A stretch of DNA of 64,000 nt from Planctomycetota bacterium (GTDB taxonomy: Bacteria > Planctomycetota > UBA11346): contig JADGDD010000003.1 in NCBI GenBank assembly GCA_016745075.1, positions 1 through 64,000 on the forward strand, written 5' to 3'. How positions within the stretch are numbered: position 1 is the stretch's first letter; each line of letters starts with the position of its first letter. Positions 53,000-62,500 of this stretch are shown here, one piece after another. Position numbers and translations under genes: made by a program. The notes beneath the pieces were generated by a model that saw only the letters and a program-made list of their open reading frames with translations, did not search any database and was not told the origin of the DNA.

Positions 53000-55795
53000 A
53001 TGGCTAAGCAAGAGGCTCAATCAAAGCCAGCAGAGCAAGAAATGTCGCTTGGAGACGTTATTGCTGATGCAATGGGATTAACCCCAAAGCCGAAAAAGAA
53101 AGCGGCAGCCAAACCTAAAAGTAAAAAAGCGGCAACCAAATCAACACAAGAAGCAGAGCCGGTCACTAGGGGTAAAGTAAAAGAAGAAGGGACTGAACGT
53201 ATAACTTTGACGCTTGGTCATTGTCTCCAGGGCTGTAAACGTACGCGCGCGCTCAAAGTTGAGGGTGCAGTTGGTATTAAACCAGATCCGATTCGTGAAA
53301 GCGAAGGTATATCTCGGGCGTTGAATCAAATTCGCGGTGTTCATCCACCTCCGATCATGGTTATAGACGGTCAGCAACATCCAGCGGTTATAGAAGGTAT
53401 GCCACGCTCGCCTCGTTTGATGATGGAAGACCGTGGTGAACATACCCGTATGTATCTAGAAGTTGGTGGTGCAGGGGTAGCTGGCGTTTGGGCGCTACCC
53501 GGGCCAAATATCGTTTTTCGTGGTCGCATTATCCCATTGGAATGGACAGGCCCAGCAGAAGATTTAGATCCAATGTTTAATGGCCCAGTGCAAGTGCCAA
53601 AAAAATTATTGGTAAAAGCGCCGTGGCGTAGTGTGCTGGCGCATGCGGGGCAAGTGCCACCACAAGCAGAAAAAGCAAAAGTTGTGCGCGGTCGTCCGCA
53701 GCCTATTCTCAAAATGTGGGAAGTAGATAGCCGCCTCTGTGGTCAAGTGACTTTCCGCTATCACGAAGATTTACCAGAAATAGATCCACTGGAGCGTATC
53801 GGCCTTATTGTTGCTGAAGCACCAGATGGGACAGTGCTCAAATGTGAGCGCGACCGTGACCAAGAGTTTCAACGTTGTAATGAATTTATTAAACGGGGCG
53901 CTTTGGTACAACGGCGTGGTGCCTTTGGCTTTGTCGCTGATGGTGATGCAGCCGACCGTTTTCTTGCGCAAGTTATCCCCAACCTTCAAGGCTGGGAGAT
54001 TCGTGGGCAGGATGAGTTGCACCGTGGCCGTCCACCGGCAGAAATAGAAACCGGCGCTAACATTGAACTTAAAAATGACCACATTGAATTGGAAATTACA
54101 GCAACGGTTGAAGGCCGCGAAGTACCCATCAAAGACTTACTGAAAAATGCAAGTCGTGGTCAAAATGTTATGGTCTTTAAAGACGGCTTACGGGCACGGA
54201 TTAACGATGAATGGCTTAACCGTTATCGTACTTTGGTTGAATTTGGTGGCCTCAAAGAAGCCTCAGGTAAAGTTCGTGTTCCACGCCATGCGGCTGCTAT
54301 GGCAGTTGGTCTTGGTGAATCGGGTGCAGACATGCACATGGACGCAGGTACGCGCGACCTTGCAACCTTGGCAAAAGGTGGCGCAGATATTCCCGATATT
54401 AAAATACCGAAAGGTATTAACGCAACTCTCCGTGAATATCAGGCAGAAGGCTTTTCGTGGATGGTGTTCTTGGCAGATCGTGGCCTTGGTGGTGTACTTG
54501 CTGATGATATGGGTCTTGGAAAAACCTTACAATCACTCACCTTTATGAAATACAGAGATAAAAAAAATCCTGGTATCCATTTGGTTATCGCTCCACGAAG
54601 TGTTGTTGATAACTGGGAAGATGAGTGTGAGAAGTTTGTTCCAGACTTGGATGTGTATGTGCATTTGGGACTAGATCGCACCAAAGATATTAAGAAATTG
54701 CCGAAGAAAGGTATATTGCTCACCAGTTATAATATTCTTCAGCGTGATGTGCAAATGATGACACAGCTACATTATAGCACCATCATTTTGGATGAAGCAC
54801 ATATTATTCGTAATCCAGAAGCAAAGACAACACGTGCGGCATTAAAATTGGCGGCAGATAACCGTCTGTGTTTATCGGGTACGCCGGTGCAAAACTGTGC
54901 AGAAGATCTATGGCCAATCTTCCAGTTTCTTATGCCCGGCTTTCTTGGTCGGAGAAAAACTCTCAAAGAAACTCTGCAAGATGATGGTGAAGCAATTATG
55001 CGCTTGCGTGAGCGTGTTGCGCCATTTGTATTGCGTCGCCTGAAAACTGAGGTGGCAAAAGAATTGCCGCCGAAAACAGAAATTCTTTTACATGCAAAAA
55101 TGAGCGATGAACAAGATACTTTTTATCGTGAAGTGCTTGAACGTGAGCGCATTGGTGTGATGGATTTACTTGGTAGTAGAGGGTTAGAACGCAGTCGTGT
55201 TTCTATTCTTGCTGCTATTACTCGTTTACGTCAGGCAGCTTGTGCACCGGCTTTAGTTGGTGGAGAAAATATCAGCAGCAGTAAACTTGATATGTTCCTC
55301 GATCTCGTTGATGAACTCATTATGGAAGGCCACCGTGCTCTTGTGTTTTCTAGTTTCACAAAATTTCTTGCGGTTGTGCAAGAGGCCTTGGATGAGCGTC
55401 AATATACGTACCAGTATTTAGACGGTCGTACTCGTGATCGCGGTGCACGTGTACGTGCATTCCAAAATGGTGATGACCCACTGTTCCTCATTTCATTAAA
55501 AGCGGGTGGCGTTGGTTTGAACTTAACTGCTGCTGACTATGTTATTATTTTGGATCCATGGTGGAACCCTGCTGCCGAAGAACAGGCAGCAGACCGTGCT
55601 TACCGTATTGGCCAAGATAAACCGGTGATGGTTTACCGCATTGTTACCACTGATTCTATCGAAGAGCGTGTGTTACGTTTACAATCTGAGAAGAAAAAAC
55701 TGGTTGGTGATCTTGCCCTTGAAGGTCTTGCTAAAGCGCTGCAAGCAGGTGATGTTGAAAAACTCTTTGAAGTAGCGGCCAAGGCAGGTTCGTAA
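53000..55795 (+). CDS. SNF2-family DNA translocase/helicase
   Basis: 931 residues. A Lys/Ala-rich N-terminal tail (about 25-60, with KPKKKAAAKPKSKKAA) probably binds nucleic acid. A unique region follows (about 65-450), then the SNF2 motor: ADDMGLGKTLQ (motif I), LDEAHIIRN (II), LSGTPVQN (III), and the C-terminal lobe with AYRIGQDKPVMVYRIVTTDS (VI region). Bacterial SNF2 proteins remodel DNA-protein or RNA-polymerase complexes (RapA-like) or act in repair. AGAGGA precedes the start. The next gene starts 25 bp downstream and may be in the same operon. Confidence 0.93.
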   Translation: MAKQEAQSKPAEQEMSLGDVIADAMGLTPKPKKKAAAKPKSKKAATKSTQEAEPVTRGKVKEEGTERITLTLGHCLQGCKRTRALKVEGAVGIKPDPIRESEGISRALNQIRGVHPPPIMVIDGQQHPAVIEGMPRSPRLMMEDRGEHTRMYLEVGGAGVAGVWALPGPNIVFRGRIIPLEWTGPAEDLDPMFNGPVQVPKKLLVKAPWRSVLAHAGQVPPQAEKAKVVRGRPQPILKMWEVDSRLCGQVTFRYHEDLPEIDPLERIGLIVAEAPDGTVLKCERDRDQEFQRCNEFIKRGALVQRRGAFGFVADGDAADRFLAQVIPNLQGWEIRGQDELHRGRPPAEIETGANIELKNDHIELEITATVEGREVPIKDLLKNASRGQNVMVFKDGLRARINDEWLNRYRTLVEFGGLKEASGKVRVPRHAAAMAVGLGESGADMHMDAGTRDLATLAKGGADIPDIKIPKGINATLREYQAEGFSWMVFLADRGLGGVLADDMGLGKTLQSLTFMKYRDKKNPGIHLVIAPRSVVDNWEDECEKFVPDLDVYVHLGLDRTKDIKKLPKKGILLTSYNILQRDVQMMTQLHYSTIILDEAHIIRNPEAKTTRAALKLAADNRLCLSGTPVQNCAEDLWPIFQFLMPGFLGRRKTLKETLQDDGEAIMRLRERVAPFVLRRLKTEVAKELPPKTEILLHAKMSDEQDTFYREVLERERIGVMDLLGSRGLERSRVSILAAITRLRQAACAPALVGGENISSSKLDMFLDLVDELIMEGHRALVFSSFTKFLAVVQEALDERQYTYQYLDGRTRDRGARVRAFQNGDDPLFLISLKAGGVGLNLTAADYVIILDPWWNPAAEEQAADRAYRIGQDKPVMVYRIVTTDSIEERVLRLQSEKKKLVGDLALEGLAKALQAGDVEKLFEVAAKAGS

Positions 55796-55820
55796 AGATA
55801 GGGCGCAGCGGTAAAGACCA

Positions 55821-57464
55821 ATGGCAAAAAATGATAGAAGAGCTGCTCGGAAAAAGAAAAAACGTTCCGAGCAGCATAAGAAAAATAAAGCGCTCGGACG
55901 GTTTAAGCCAAAGCATAGCCGTCATCGTTTAGTACCATTAGCGGCTTTACCGGATATTCCAGATGTGACTAAGCCGAACTCGCAAGACACTGAACGAAAA
56001 GATCTGGCAACGGCATGGGTTGCAGACACCTATGAAGAGATAACCGAAGTTGATGAACTACACACACTTTTAGAAGGTGAAAAGTGGAGAAAGCATTATA
56101 GTGGAGCCTTAGAAGGTAGTGTGGTTTATTGTGCACAGGAATGGGCATTACGTGCTCAAGAATGTGAATCTCCAGAGCAGGCACAAATATTTGCAGAAAA
56201 AGCATTAGCTATAAACCCCAATAATGCAGATGCTCGTTATTTGCAGGCAACGGCGCAGCATCAAAATGATCACGAAGCATTTTTAGTAGCGTTGCAGTCT
56301 GCGGTTGATGGAGCGTGGACAGAACTGGGTGGTCAGTCTTTTATAGAAGAAAGTAAGGGCCATTTTTGGGATTATGTAGAAACGCGTCCGTATATGCGTA
56401 CGCGTTGTGCTTTGGGAGGGCGTCTACTTGCTTTAAAACGATATGAAGAAGCGCGTCCACATTTTGACGAATTATTAATTCTCAATCCGGCAGACCATTT
56501 AGGTATGTCATATATGTTATTGTCGTGTTTATTTGGTCTTGCAGATTTGCCGGCTTTAGAGCAGTGGTTTGAAAAATTTGGTAATAATGAAAGTGCACTG
56601 AGTAAATGGGCAGAAGTTTTATTTCGTTTTATGACAGGTGACAGTGTCGCTAGTAATAAAACGTTGAAAAAAGCCAAAAAATTGAATCCGCACGTTCTGG
56701 AACTCTTGTTACAAGAAGAAAAGAAACGTCCAGAAAGTGGGAATGATTTTATTCCTGGTGGACCAGAAGAAGCAACGATGGTTGTGCAGATGATCGGGTC
56801 GATTTGGGATGAACAGCCCGAGGCTCAGCATTGGTTGAAAGCAGGTGGGCGGGTTAAAGGCAAAGCGCAATTGCCCAAGACCGCTGTCGCCATGCAATCA
56901 ATGTCGCATATAGAACACCTTATGACCCCGTGGCAATGCTGTTTTGATTCAGCGGAATCTCTACGTAAACAAGAACCGTGGGAATGGATGTCTGTATACT
57001 CCATTATGGCTGTTACCGACCCAGCAACTGGTACGAAACTACATGTACGAATTACTGGTAACGAAGCGCGACACCCTGGTGTACGAGTGTACACAGGTAA
57101 AGCGGGGTTGGCTGTGTTGCAGGAAGAAATAACAACAAACGTCATGTCACTTATGCCAACTCATTGCTTGGTTTTAGAATTTTCGCATCGGCATGATTTA
57201 TTTGAAGAATGCTACGCGTTGATTAAGCAGGCTGGTCGTCGCTATCGTGGTAAGCGAGTTTGGCCACAATGTATGAGTTGGAAGCCGACGGGTGGCTTAC
57301 AGGTGCCATCAGAAGCCGATGCGTCGCTCTTGTCTGTAGCAATGGATCACGCGATGGCTTTTGCTGATGAATATCGAAAAAAACCATTTCCCCAAGCAGT
57401 TGTTCATCGCTTTAAAGATGGTGAATCTTGGGTGACTGAAGAATTGCCGGAGTTAATACCGTGA
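55821..57464 (+). CDS. TPR protein with basic N-terminus and unknown C-terminal domain
   Basis: 547 residues. The first 40 are very basic (RRAARKKKKRSEQHKKNKAL) and may bind RNA or DNA. Residues about 115-300 are tetratricopeptide-like (AQIFAEKALAINPNNADARY, LLALKRYEEARPHFDELLIL). The C-terminal 190 residues (MAVTDPATGTKLHVRITGNE, VYTGKAGLAVLQEE, HRHDLFEECYALIKQ) resemble DUF7309/DUF6930-type domains of unknown role; this is a recollection, not a search. Its stop overlaps the GTG start of the deacetylase gene. Confidence 0.7.
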   Translation: MAKNDRRAARKKKKRSEQHKKNKALGRFKPKHSRHRLVPLAALPDIPDVTKPNSQDTERKDLATAWVADTYEEITEVDELHTLLEGEKWRKHYSGALEGSVVYCAQEWALRAQECESPEQAQIFAEKALAINPNNADARYLQATAQHQNDHEAFLVALQSAVDGAWTELGGQSFIEESKGHFWDYVETRPYMRTRCALGGRLLALKRYEEARPHFDELLILNPADHLGMSYMLLSCLFGLADLPALEQWFEKFGNNESALSKWAEVLFRFMTGDSVASNKTLKKAKKLNPHVLELLLQEEKKRPESGNDFIPGGPEEATMVVQMIGSIWDEQPEAQHWLKAGGRVKGKAQLPKTAVAMQSMSHIEHLMTPWQCCFDSAESLRKQEPWEWMSVYSIMAVTDPATGTKLHVRITGNEARHPGVRVYTGKAGLAVLQEEITTNVMSLMPTHCLVLEFSHRHDLFEECYALIKQAGRRYRGKRVWPQCMSWKPTGGLQVPSEADASLLSVAMDHAMAFADEYRKKPFPQAVVHRFKDGESWVTEELPELIP

Positions 57465-58264
57465 ATGAACAGAGCTGGAAAATACAAAAACGTATAGATG
57501 GGACTATTGAACAGTCACAGAGTGTGTTTAAGCCTTTTGCAGCACAAACAGGAGATGTTTGGCTCATTGTTGTTCCTCATGACGATGATGCGGTTTTGGG
57601 TATGGGGTTGTTGATTCAAGCGGCTCATGATGCAGGTATTAGTGTGCACTGTGCGGTTGTTAGTGATGGTAGTATGGGCTTTTCCATGCCAACAGAACGA
57701 GAGGGTCTTGTAGAACGACGACAGGCAGAACTCATGGCATCGTGTGCTATATTAGGCATACAGGCTGAGTGTGTTCACGTGTGTGGTCTTCCAGACTGTT
57801 CTTTAACGCAGCATCAAGGTATGCGTAGAGATGCTACAGGAGCTCTGAGTGGAATTTCTTGGGAACTCACACGAATATATAGACAACTAGCGCCAAGTTG
57901 CGTATTTGCTTCTACCGGAACAGACTACCATCCAGACCACAGAGCAGTAGCGAGTGAAGTGGATATGGCGTGTTTTTTTGCCTCGTGCGGGATATGGCTA
58001 GAGCTGGGTGAACCGGTGCCTGTTCCAGACCGTTGGGACTTTGCCGTGTACTGCGCATTCAAAGATGATCCAGATTTACGACTTACAGGAACGGAAGAAT
58101 CTTTGCAGATAAAACTTAAGGCGATAGAGGCTTTTGAGAGTCAGCCAGAGATTATAAGTACTTTGGTGAAAACAGTGCGGGAAGATGGTCCAATAGAACA
58201 TTTTGTGCAACGTTCATTTCAACTTTATCATCCTCAGCAGTATAACCACCTCTTTCCAAGCTAG
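57461..58264 (+). CDS. PIG-L/LmbE-type deacetylase-like protein
   Basis: 267 residues from GTG 57461, overlapping the preceding stop. The N-terminal metal motif is VPHDDDAVLGMG (H-x-D-D kept, the usual following Glu is Ala), and later DYHPDHRAVASEV gives the second metal His. PIG-L enzymes are zinc-dependent and remove N-acetyl groups from GlcNAc-type sugars or conjugates. The Glu-to-Ala change near the metal may alter activity. Substrate unknown. Confidence 0.8.
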   Translation: MNEQSWKIQKRIDGTIEQSQSVFKPFAAQTGDVWLIVVPHDDDAVLGMGLLIQAAHDAGISVHCAVVSDGSMGFSMPTEREGLVERRQAELMASCAILGIQAECVHVCGLPDCSLTQHQGMRRDATGALSGISWELTRIYRQLAPSCVFASTGTDYHPDHRAVASEVDMACFFASCGIWLELGEPVPVPDRWDFAVYCAFKDDPDLRLTGTEESLQIKLKAIEAFESQPEIISTLVKTVREDGPIEHFVQRSFQLYHPQQYNHLFPS

Positions 58265-58438
58265 GTAAAATATTCTATCTTATAGGTATACAAGTACTTA
58301 AGTGGTAGATCTATACCAGTGAACTGTTTGATTGACCTATGCGCTTGTTGGAGAACGCGCGTTGACTCATTGAAGCATTCTTTCTACCCTCACGGTTCGT
58401 CATACATTTTATCTACCGTTTTGGAAGAGGTCCACGTA

Positions 58439-59167
58439 ATGTTCAAATCCACTATTAAGACCCTCGGTACTGCAGCAGCATCAGTAACTCTGCTTTCCGT
58501 ATTTTCTGCTACCGAAGTATCTGCATTGGATGCTGAATCCTACTATCGTGCAAACGAACAGGCAGCTGTAGCATCAAGCTTTACAGATGTGCGCCTTGGT
58601 TATTCATTCTTACCAACAGACTCATCTTCTGGTGGTACTGTAGATAGTTCTGCCCGTTTCAGTGCTACCGCTTTTGGCCCAGTTCATGGCTGGCTCCCTG
58701 TTGGTCGTGGTACACCGGCTCGTATCCAAAACGATATTGAGGGTGAAAGCCGTGCGTTACGTGCCCGACGCGGCCATAATGTTGTTGGCGGGTATGATCT
58801 TCTTTTGGGCTTTGAACTTTCTCAAAACTCTTGGACTCAAGACAGCATCAATACCGACTTTAATGCAACGGCTTTAACCTTCCTGCTTGGCTGGGGAACG
58901 GAGATGGGCTGGCGTGTACCAGGCCGCCTACATTGGGAATGGCTCTTCACTCTTGGCGCAGGTCAAGCAGAGTATAAAGCCGGCAATTCAGAAGGTGACG
59001 GACTGTATTACGAATATGGTGGTCGTCTTGGTGGATATGTTACTTTGGACTTTGGTATGCAGATCGGCATGTTTGTTGGCTATCAAATGTCTGTTCTTGA
59101 TTTTGAATCTGGGCAAGAGGATCTTTCTGGTATTACTTACGGTGCGACTATGGGGTACCGTTTCTAG
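58439..59167 (+). CDS. Small outer-membrane beta-barrel protein
   Basis: 242 residues from ATG 58439 (MFKSTIKTLGTAAASVTLLS), 8-9 nt after AAGAGG; a GTG-started frame from 58319 adds 40 unrelated residues before the signal peptide. Cleavage is probably after SALA-like VSALDA (near 30). The mature protein has alternating strands (LGYSFLPTD, VVGGYDLLLGFELSQ, GYVTLDFGMQIGMFVGYQ) and ends in MGYRF, a typical barrel terminus with final Phe. An OmpA/OmpW-like 8-strand barrel is likely. A strong terminator follows. Confidence 0.75.
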   Translation: MFKSTIKTLGTAAASVTLLSVFSATEVSALDAESYYRANEQAAVASSFTDVRLGYSFLPTDSSSGGTVDSSARFSATAFGPVHGWLPVGRGTPARIQNDIEGESRALRARRGHNVVGGYDLLLGFELSQNSWTQDSINTDFNATALTFLLGWGTEMGWRVPGRLHWEWLFTLGAGQAEYKAGNSEGDGLYYEYGGRLGGYVTLDFGMQIGMFVGYQMSVLDFESGQEDLSGITYGATMGYRF

Positions 59168-59189
59168 TTACGGTTGCATCAAATTAATC

Positions 59190-59220
59190 AAAAGGGAGCG
59201 CATTGTGCGCTCCCTTTTTT
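59190..59220 (+). terminator. Rho-independent terminator of the barrel gene
   Basis: AAAAGGGAGCGCA (59190-59202) pairs perfectly with TGCGCTCCCTTTT (59206-59218) around a TTG loop, followed by more T. Confidence 0.95.
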
Positions 59221-59363
59221 CGTATGGGTAATGATGCTTTTTTTGAGAGGGTTGTGCTGGCCTTTATTGCAATCTTCCTATTGGTACATTGGGCAATAAG
59301 TGCTAGTATCTACTGTAGTTGTGAAAGCTGTTTAGATAAAGAAACTGCGTTACATAAGAGCTG

Positions 59364-59506
59364 GGAAAGTGAATATAGGGGTAGCGAGAGCTGTTTTCCC
59401 GTATCATACGGGAGGAGAGGTTGGGCTGTCAGCTCATCTTGTCCATTATAGCGCTATCGCTATGTTCTTGATGCGAATGTTCCTAGGGAGCATTCTCTCG
59501 TTTTTT
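59364..59506 (+). promoter_or_regulatory. Structured leader with terminator-like hairpin before the giant gene
   Basis: In the 356 bp without a gene (59,168-59,523) several hairpins follow the barrel terminator: GGGAAA...TTTCCC (about 59364-59400), CCCGTAT-C-ATACGGG (59398-59412), ATAGCG-CTAT-CGCTAT (59448-59463), and GAATGTTCC-TAG-GGAGCATTC (59475-59495) followed by TCTCG and six T (59501-59506). The last ends only 17 bp before the start codon, so transcripts entering the gene must pass it. Confidence 0.5.
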
Positions 59507-59523
59507 AAAGCAAGGGAGTTCCA

Positions 59524-62500
59524 ATGCGTTTTACTGCAATTTTTACCCGCATGATGCTATTATTCTGTGCCACGCTCGTTACTATATCTGCTCTAGATAC
59601 TGTTAGTGTAACGGCTATTAAGGCAAATTCATTTGAATCGGATCCGTATAGCGGATACGGCGAATACCTCTTCACAAGAACAGGTGCTCAGGCTTCATTA
59701 ACGGTTCAGTTTCAGTTTACAGGAACAGCAACCCTTTCTCGAGACTTCACTTTTAGCTCAAATGTACATGGTGTGAGTGGCAATCTTGCTCAGGTGACGT
59801 TTCCGTCGGGGGTTGCCAACGTATCAGTGTTAGTGGTTCCTATTGCTGATTCTGATGTTGCTATTACAGCTAATACGACAGCTCAGACTGGCGGTGATTC
59901 TGGATCTGATATTTTTCAAACACCAGAATTGGAAGAGTTTGTTATCCTAGAGCTGAGGCCGAATAAAGACCTCTATATTTTAGGGGCAAATTTGCAGGCT
60001 ACCGTTCGCATTGTGGACGCAAATGTAACGGCATTAGCAACGACACCAGATAAATATACAGAAGAAAATTTGCCGGTCACAAATGGTGCAGCTATCGTCA
60101 ATCCAGGTATGATCCGTATGTGGTTTTCTAACTCAGATACTCGTGATGGCGGCCGTTCGGTTCATCCGCCTGCTTTGGTTTCGAGTTTGTGGCAACGAGC
60201 GGTTAATGCTAATGGTGATTTACTCAACTGGCTACAAATAGGTGGGCCAAGTACTCAATTGTTACCACCGGTTCCCGTTCCGGTGAACCCACCAATTCCA
60301 GATTTAGTTCCAGATGAAATACCAGATAATGTTCCTCTTGCTATTGTGACTGATGTTACGTCAGTAGAAGTTCCTGAGACGGGTGTTATTAGTTTCCGTG
60401 TGAAGCTGCCACGTGCTCCATCTCGTATTCAGCCGCAATCAGAAGTTTCATATGTGAATGATGACTCAGATGCGGCTACGCCCGATGTTGCAATTGTAAG
60501 GATACGCAACCTCAGCGGTGATGATGATATACAGTTGTCTACCGATGGTGGTTACACATGGAGCAGTTCAGACGGAACATTCAGAACCAATGGCCAATGG
60601 TATAGTGCTGATACTGCGGCAACACTTGCTTTCGCAGCAACAGAAGACAAAGATACGGCTCTTACTAATGGACAGTATTTTTATGGAGAATATCAAACGG
60701 TTTTAGTGCGTCAGGCACCGACTCCCTATGGTGTAACCGGAACAATAGTTGCAAATCCAACTAATAATACGGAGTGGCGCTTAGGTGCGGATAATGGTGG
60801 TACCGGAGACTTGGTATTTACTGCCTCTAATGCGAATCCAAACCAAACGCCGCTTGGAACTGCCCATCCAGCTAACAATCATGGTACGAATTCATTAAGT
60901 GATGCAAATGGAGACGGAAGCATAGATACCGAAGATTATTATTCTATGCGCGATGTTCAGTCTTTTGCCGTTGTTCGTTTGGATTGCCCAGGATACTTGA
61001 GTACGAGTTTAACAGAAATATGGGAGGTCGATAGTCAATATGATGTGAATAATGATGGTGCTCCAGATGCTCCTGCGGTTTTCATACATACTCGTTCAAT
61101 AGAAGTTCCAGAGACGAGTTTAACCTCTCCTTTACCAATAGCACCATCTCGTGCCGTCCGTGTTAAGTTGGCCAGTGCCCCATCTGTTCGTCGATTTGTT
61201 ACACTCCGTGTAGATTTGCAGGGTTGGGATTTGTCAGATCCGGATAATCCGGTTTGTGTGAGTGCTGACCCTCGAGTAGCGATGGAGGTTCCAACCATTC
61301 CAGGGACAACCACTCCACTCCGAACAATTCTCGTACCACATCCTTACTTTGATGACACTGCCAACCCTGATCACCGCCGTGCGGTCTCAATGGTGTTAAA
61401 CTATCCTCTTACTACGCACCCTCCTGCTTTGGGCGGTGAAGGAGGGGTCAGTTTCTTGCCGACGAGTAACGATAAGACGGGGACTGAGAACTGGGGAGAT
61501 TATTGGAGTTGGGCTCAGTGGGCTCCAGATGCTGAAATTTATGCGCCTCCAGCATACTCTGGTGTAGCGCCATTTCCGTATGGTATTGCTGGCGTGAGCC
61601 GTAACCAGGGCAATGGTTATTATGACTGGTATCAGGAAGTTAAATTTGAGGCGCAAAATGTAGATCAAACAACAGGGCTGGAGCTTGATTGGCCAACTAT
61701 TTACCCAACTAATCCACAGGTTGTTGACAGAGTAGGAGATACGGTATCTCGGCATGAAGATGGTATAACTATTGCTCGTTTTTATGAAGTTCATACTGAT
61801 GAATTGTTACCGAGCACTGCGAACCAGGTGGCAACCGGTTTTGGAATTGCAATTCAAGATGAATGGAGCTTAAGCACTCCAAGATGGCCTGCCAATAGTT
61901 TGGCTGAAGGTGCAAATGGTATTAATGGTGAGTCTGATAAATCTTATCTGACACAGCTGAATGGTGCGATTACAAATGCCACGACATCGATAACAGTGGA
62001 TAATGCCTCATCATTAATTCCTGGACACGCAGTGATTGTAGATGATTTGAATAATAATGGATTTGAAGATGTTGTGATAACGGCGATTGCTGGTAATATC
62101 TTAACGGTAACTCGCTCAACAACAATAGCTGCAGCTCATGCTGATGATACGTATATATATCAAAGCAATGGGACGTATTTTCCTAACAATGTGAATAGTC
62201 CGGTTAAGGCTGCCGAAGTTGCGATACGAGTTGTAGATACGACTTATACAACTTATGACAGTACTTTGCCAATTACAACCAGCCAGCCAACTGCAGAAGC
62301 ACCATTTACCTCGTATGAAGTATACGCAGATCGCTATGTAGAAATGCAACTGGATAGCGGAGCTGGTTTATTACCAGGTGATGCAGAAATTGGAGTGGAC
62401 TATGATGTAGAGTACAAAATTGGTGGCGGCGGTTATTCAGAAGGGGTAGATGGGTTTGTTAACCAGCCATTTGCTTATCGTTTGCATCATGAGCTCGCAG

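Noticed and set aside
58319..58438. GTG start giving a 282-residue form of the barrel protein
   Set aside because: It would put 40 unrelated residues before a normal signal peptide; ATG 58439 has a ribosome binding site.
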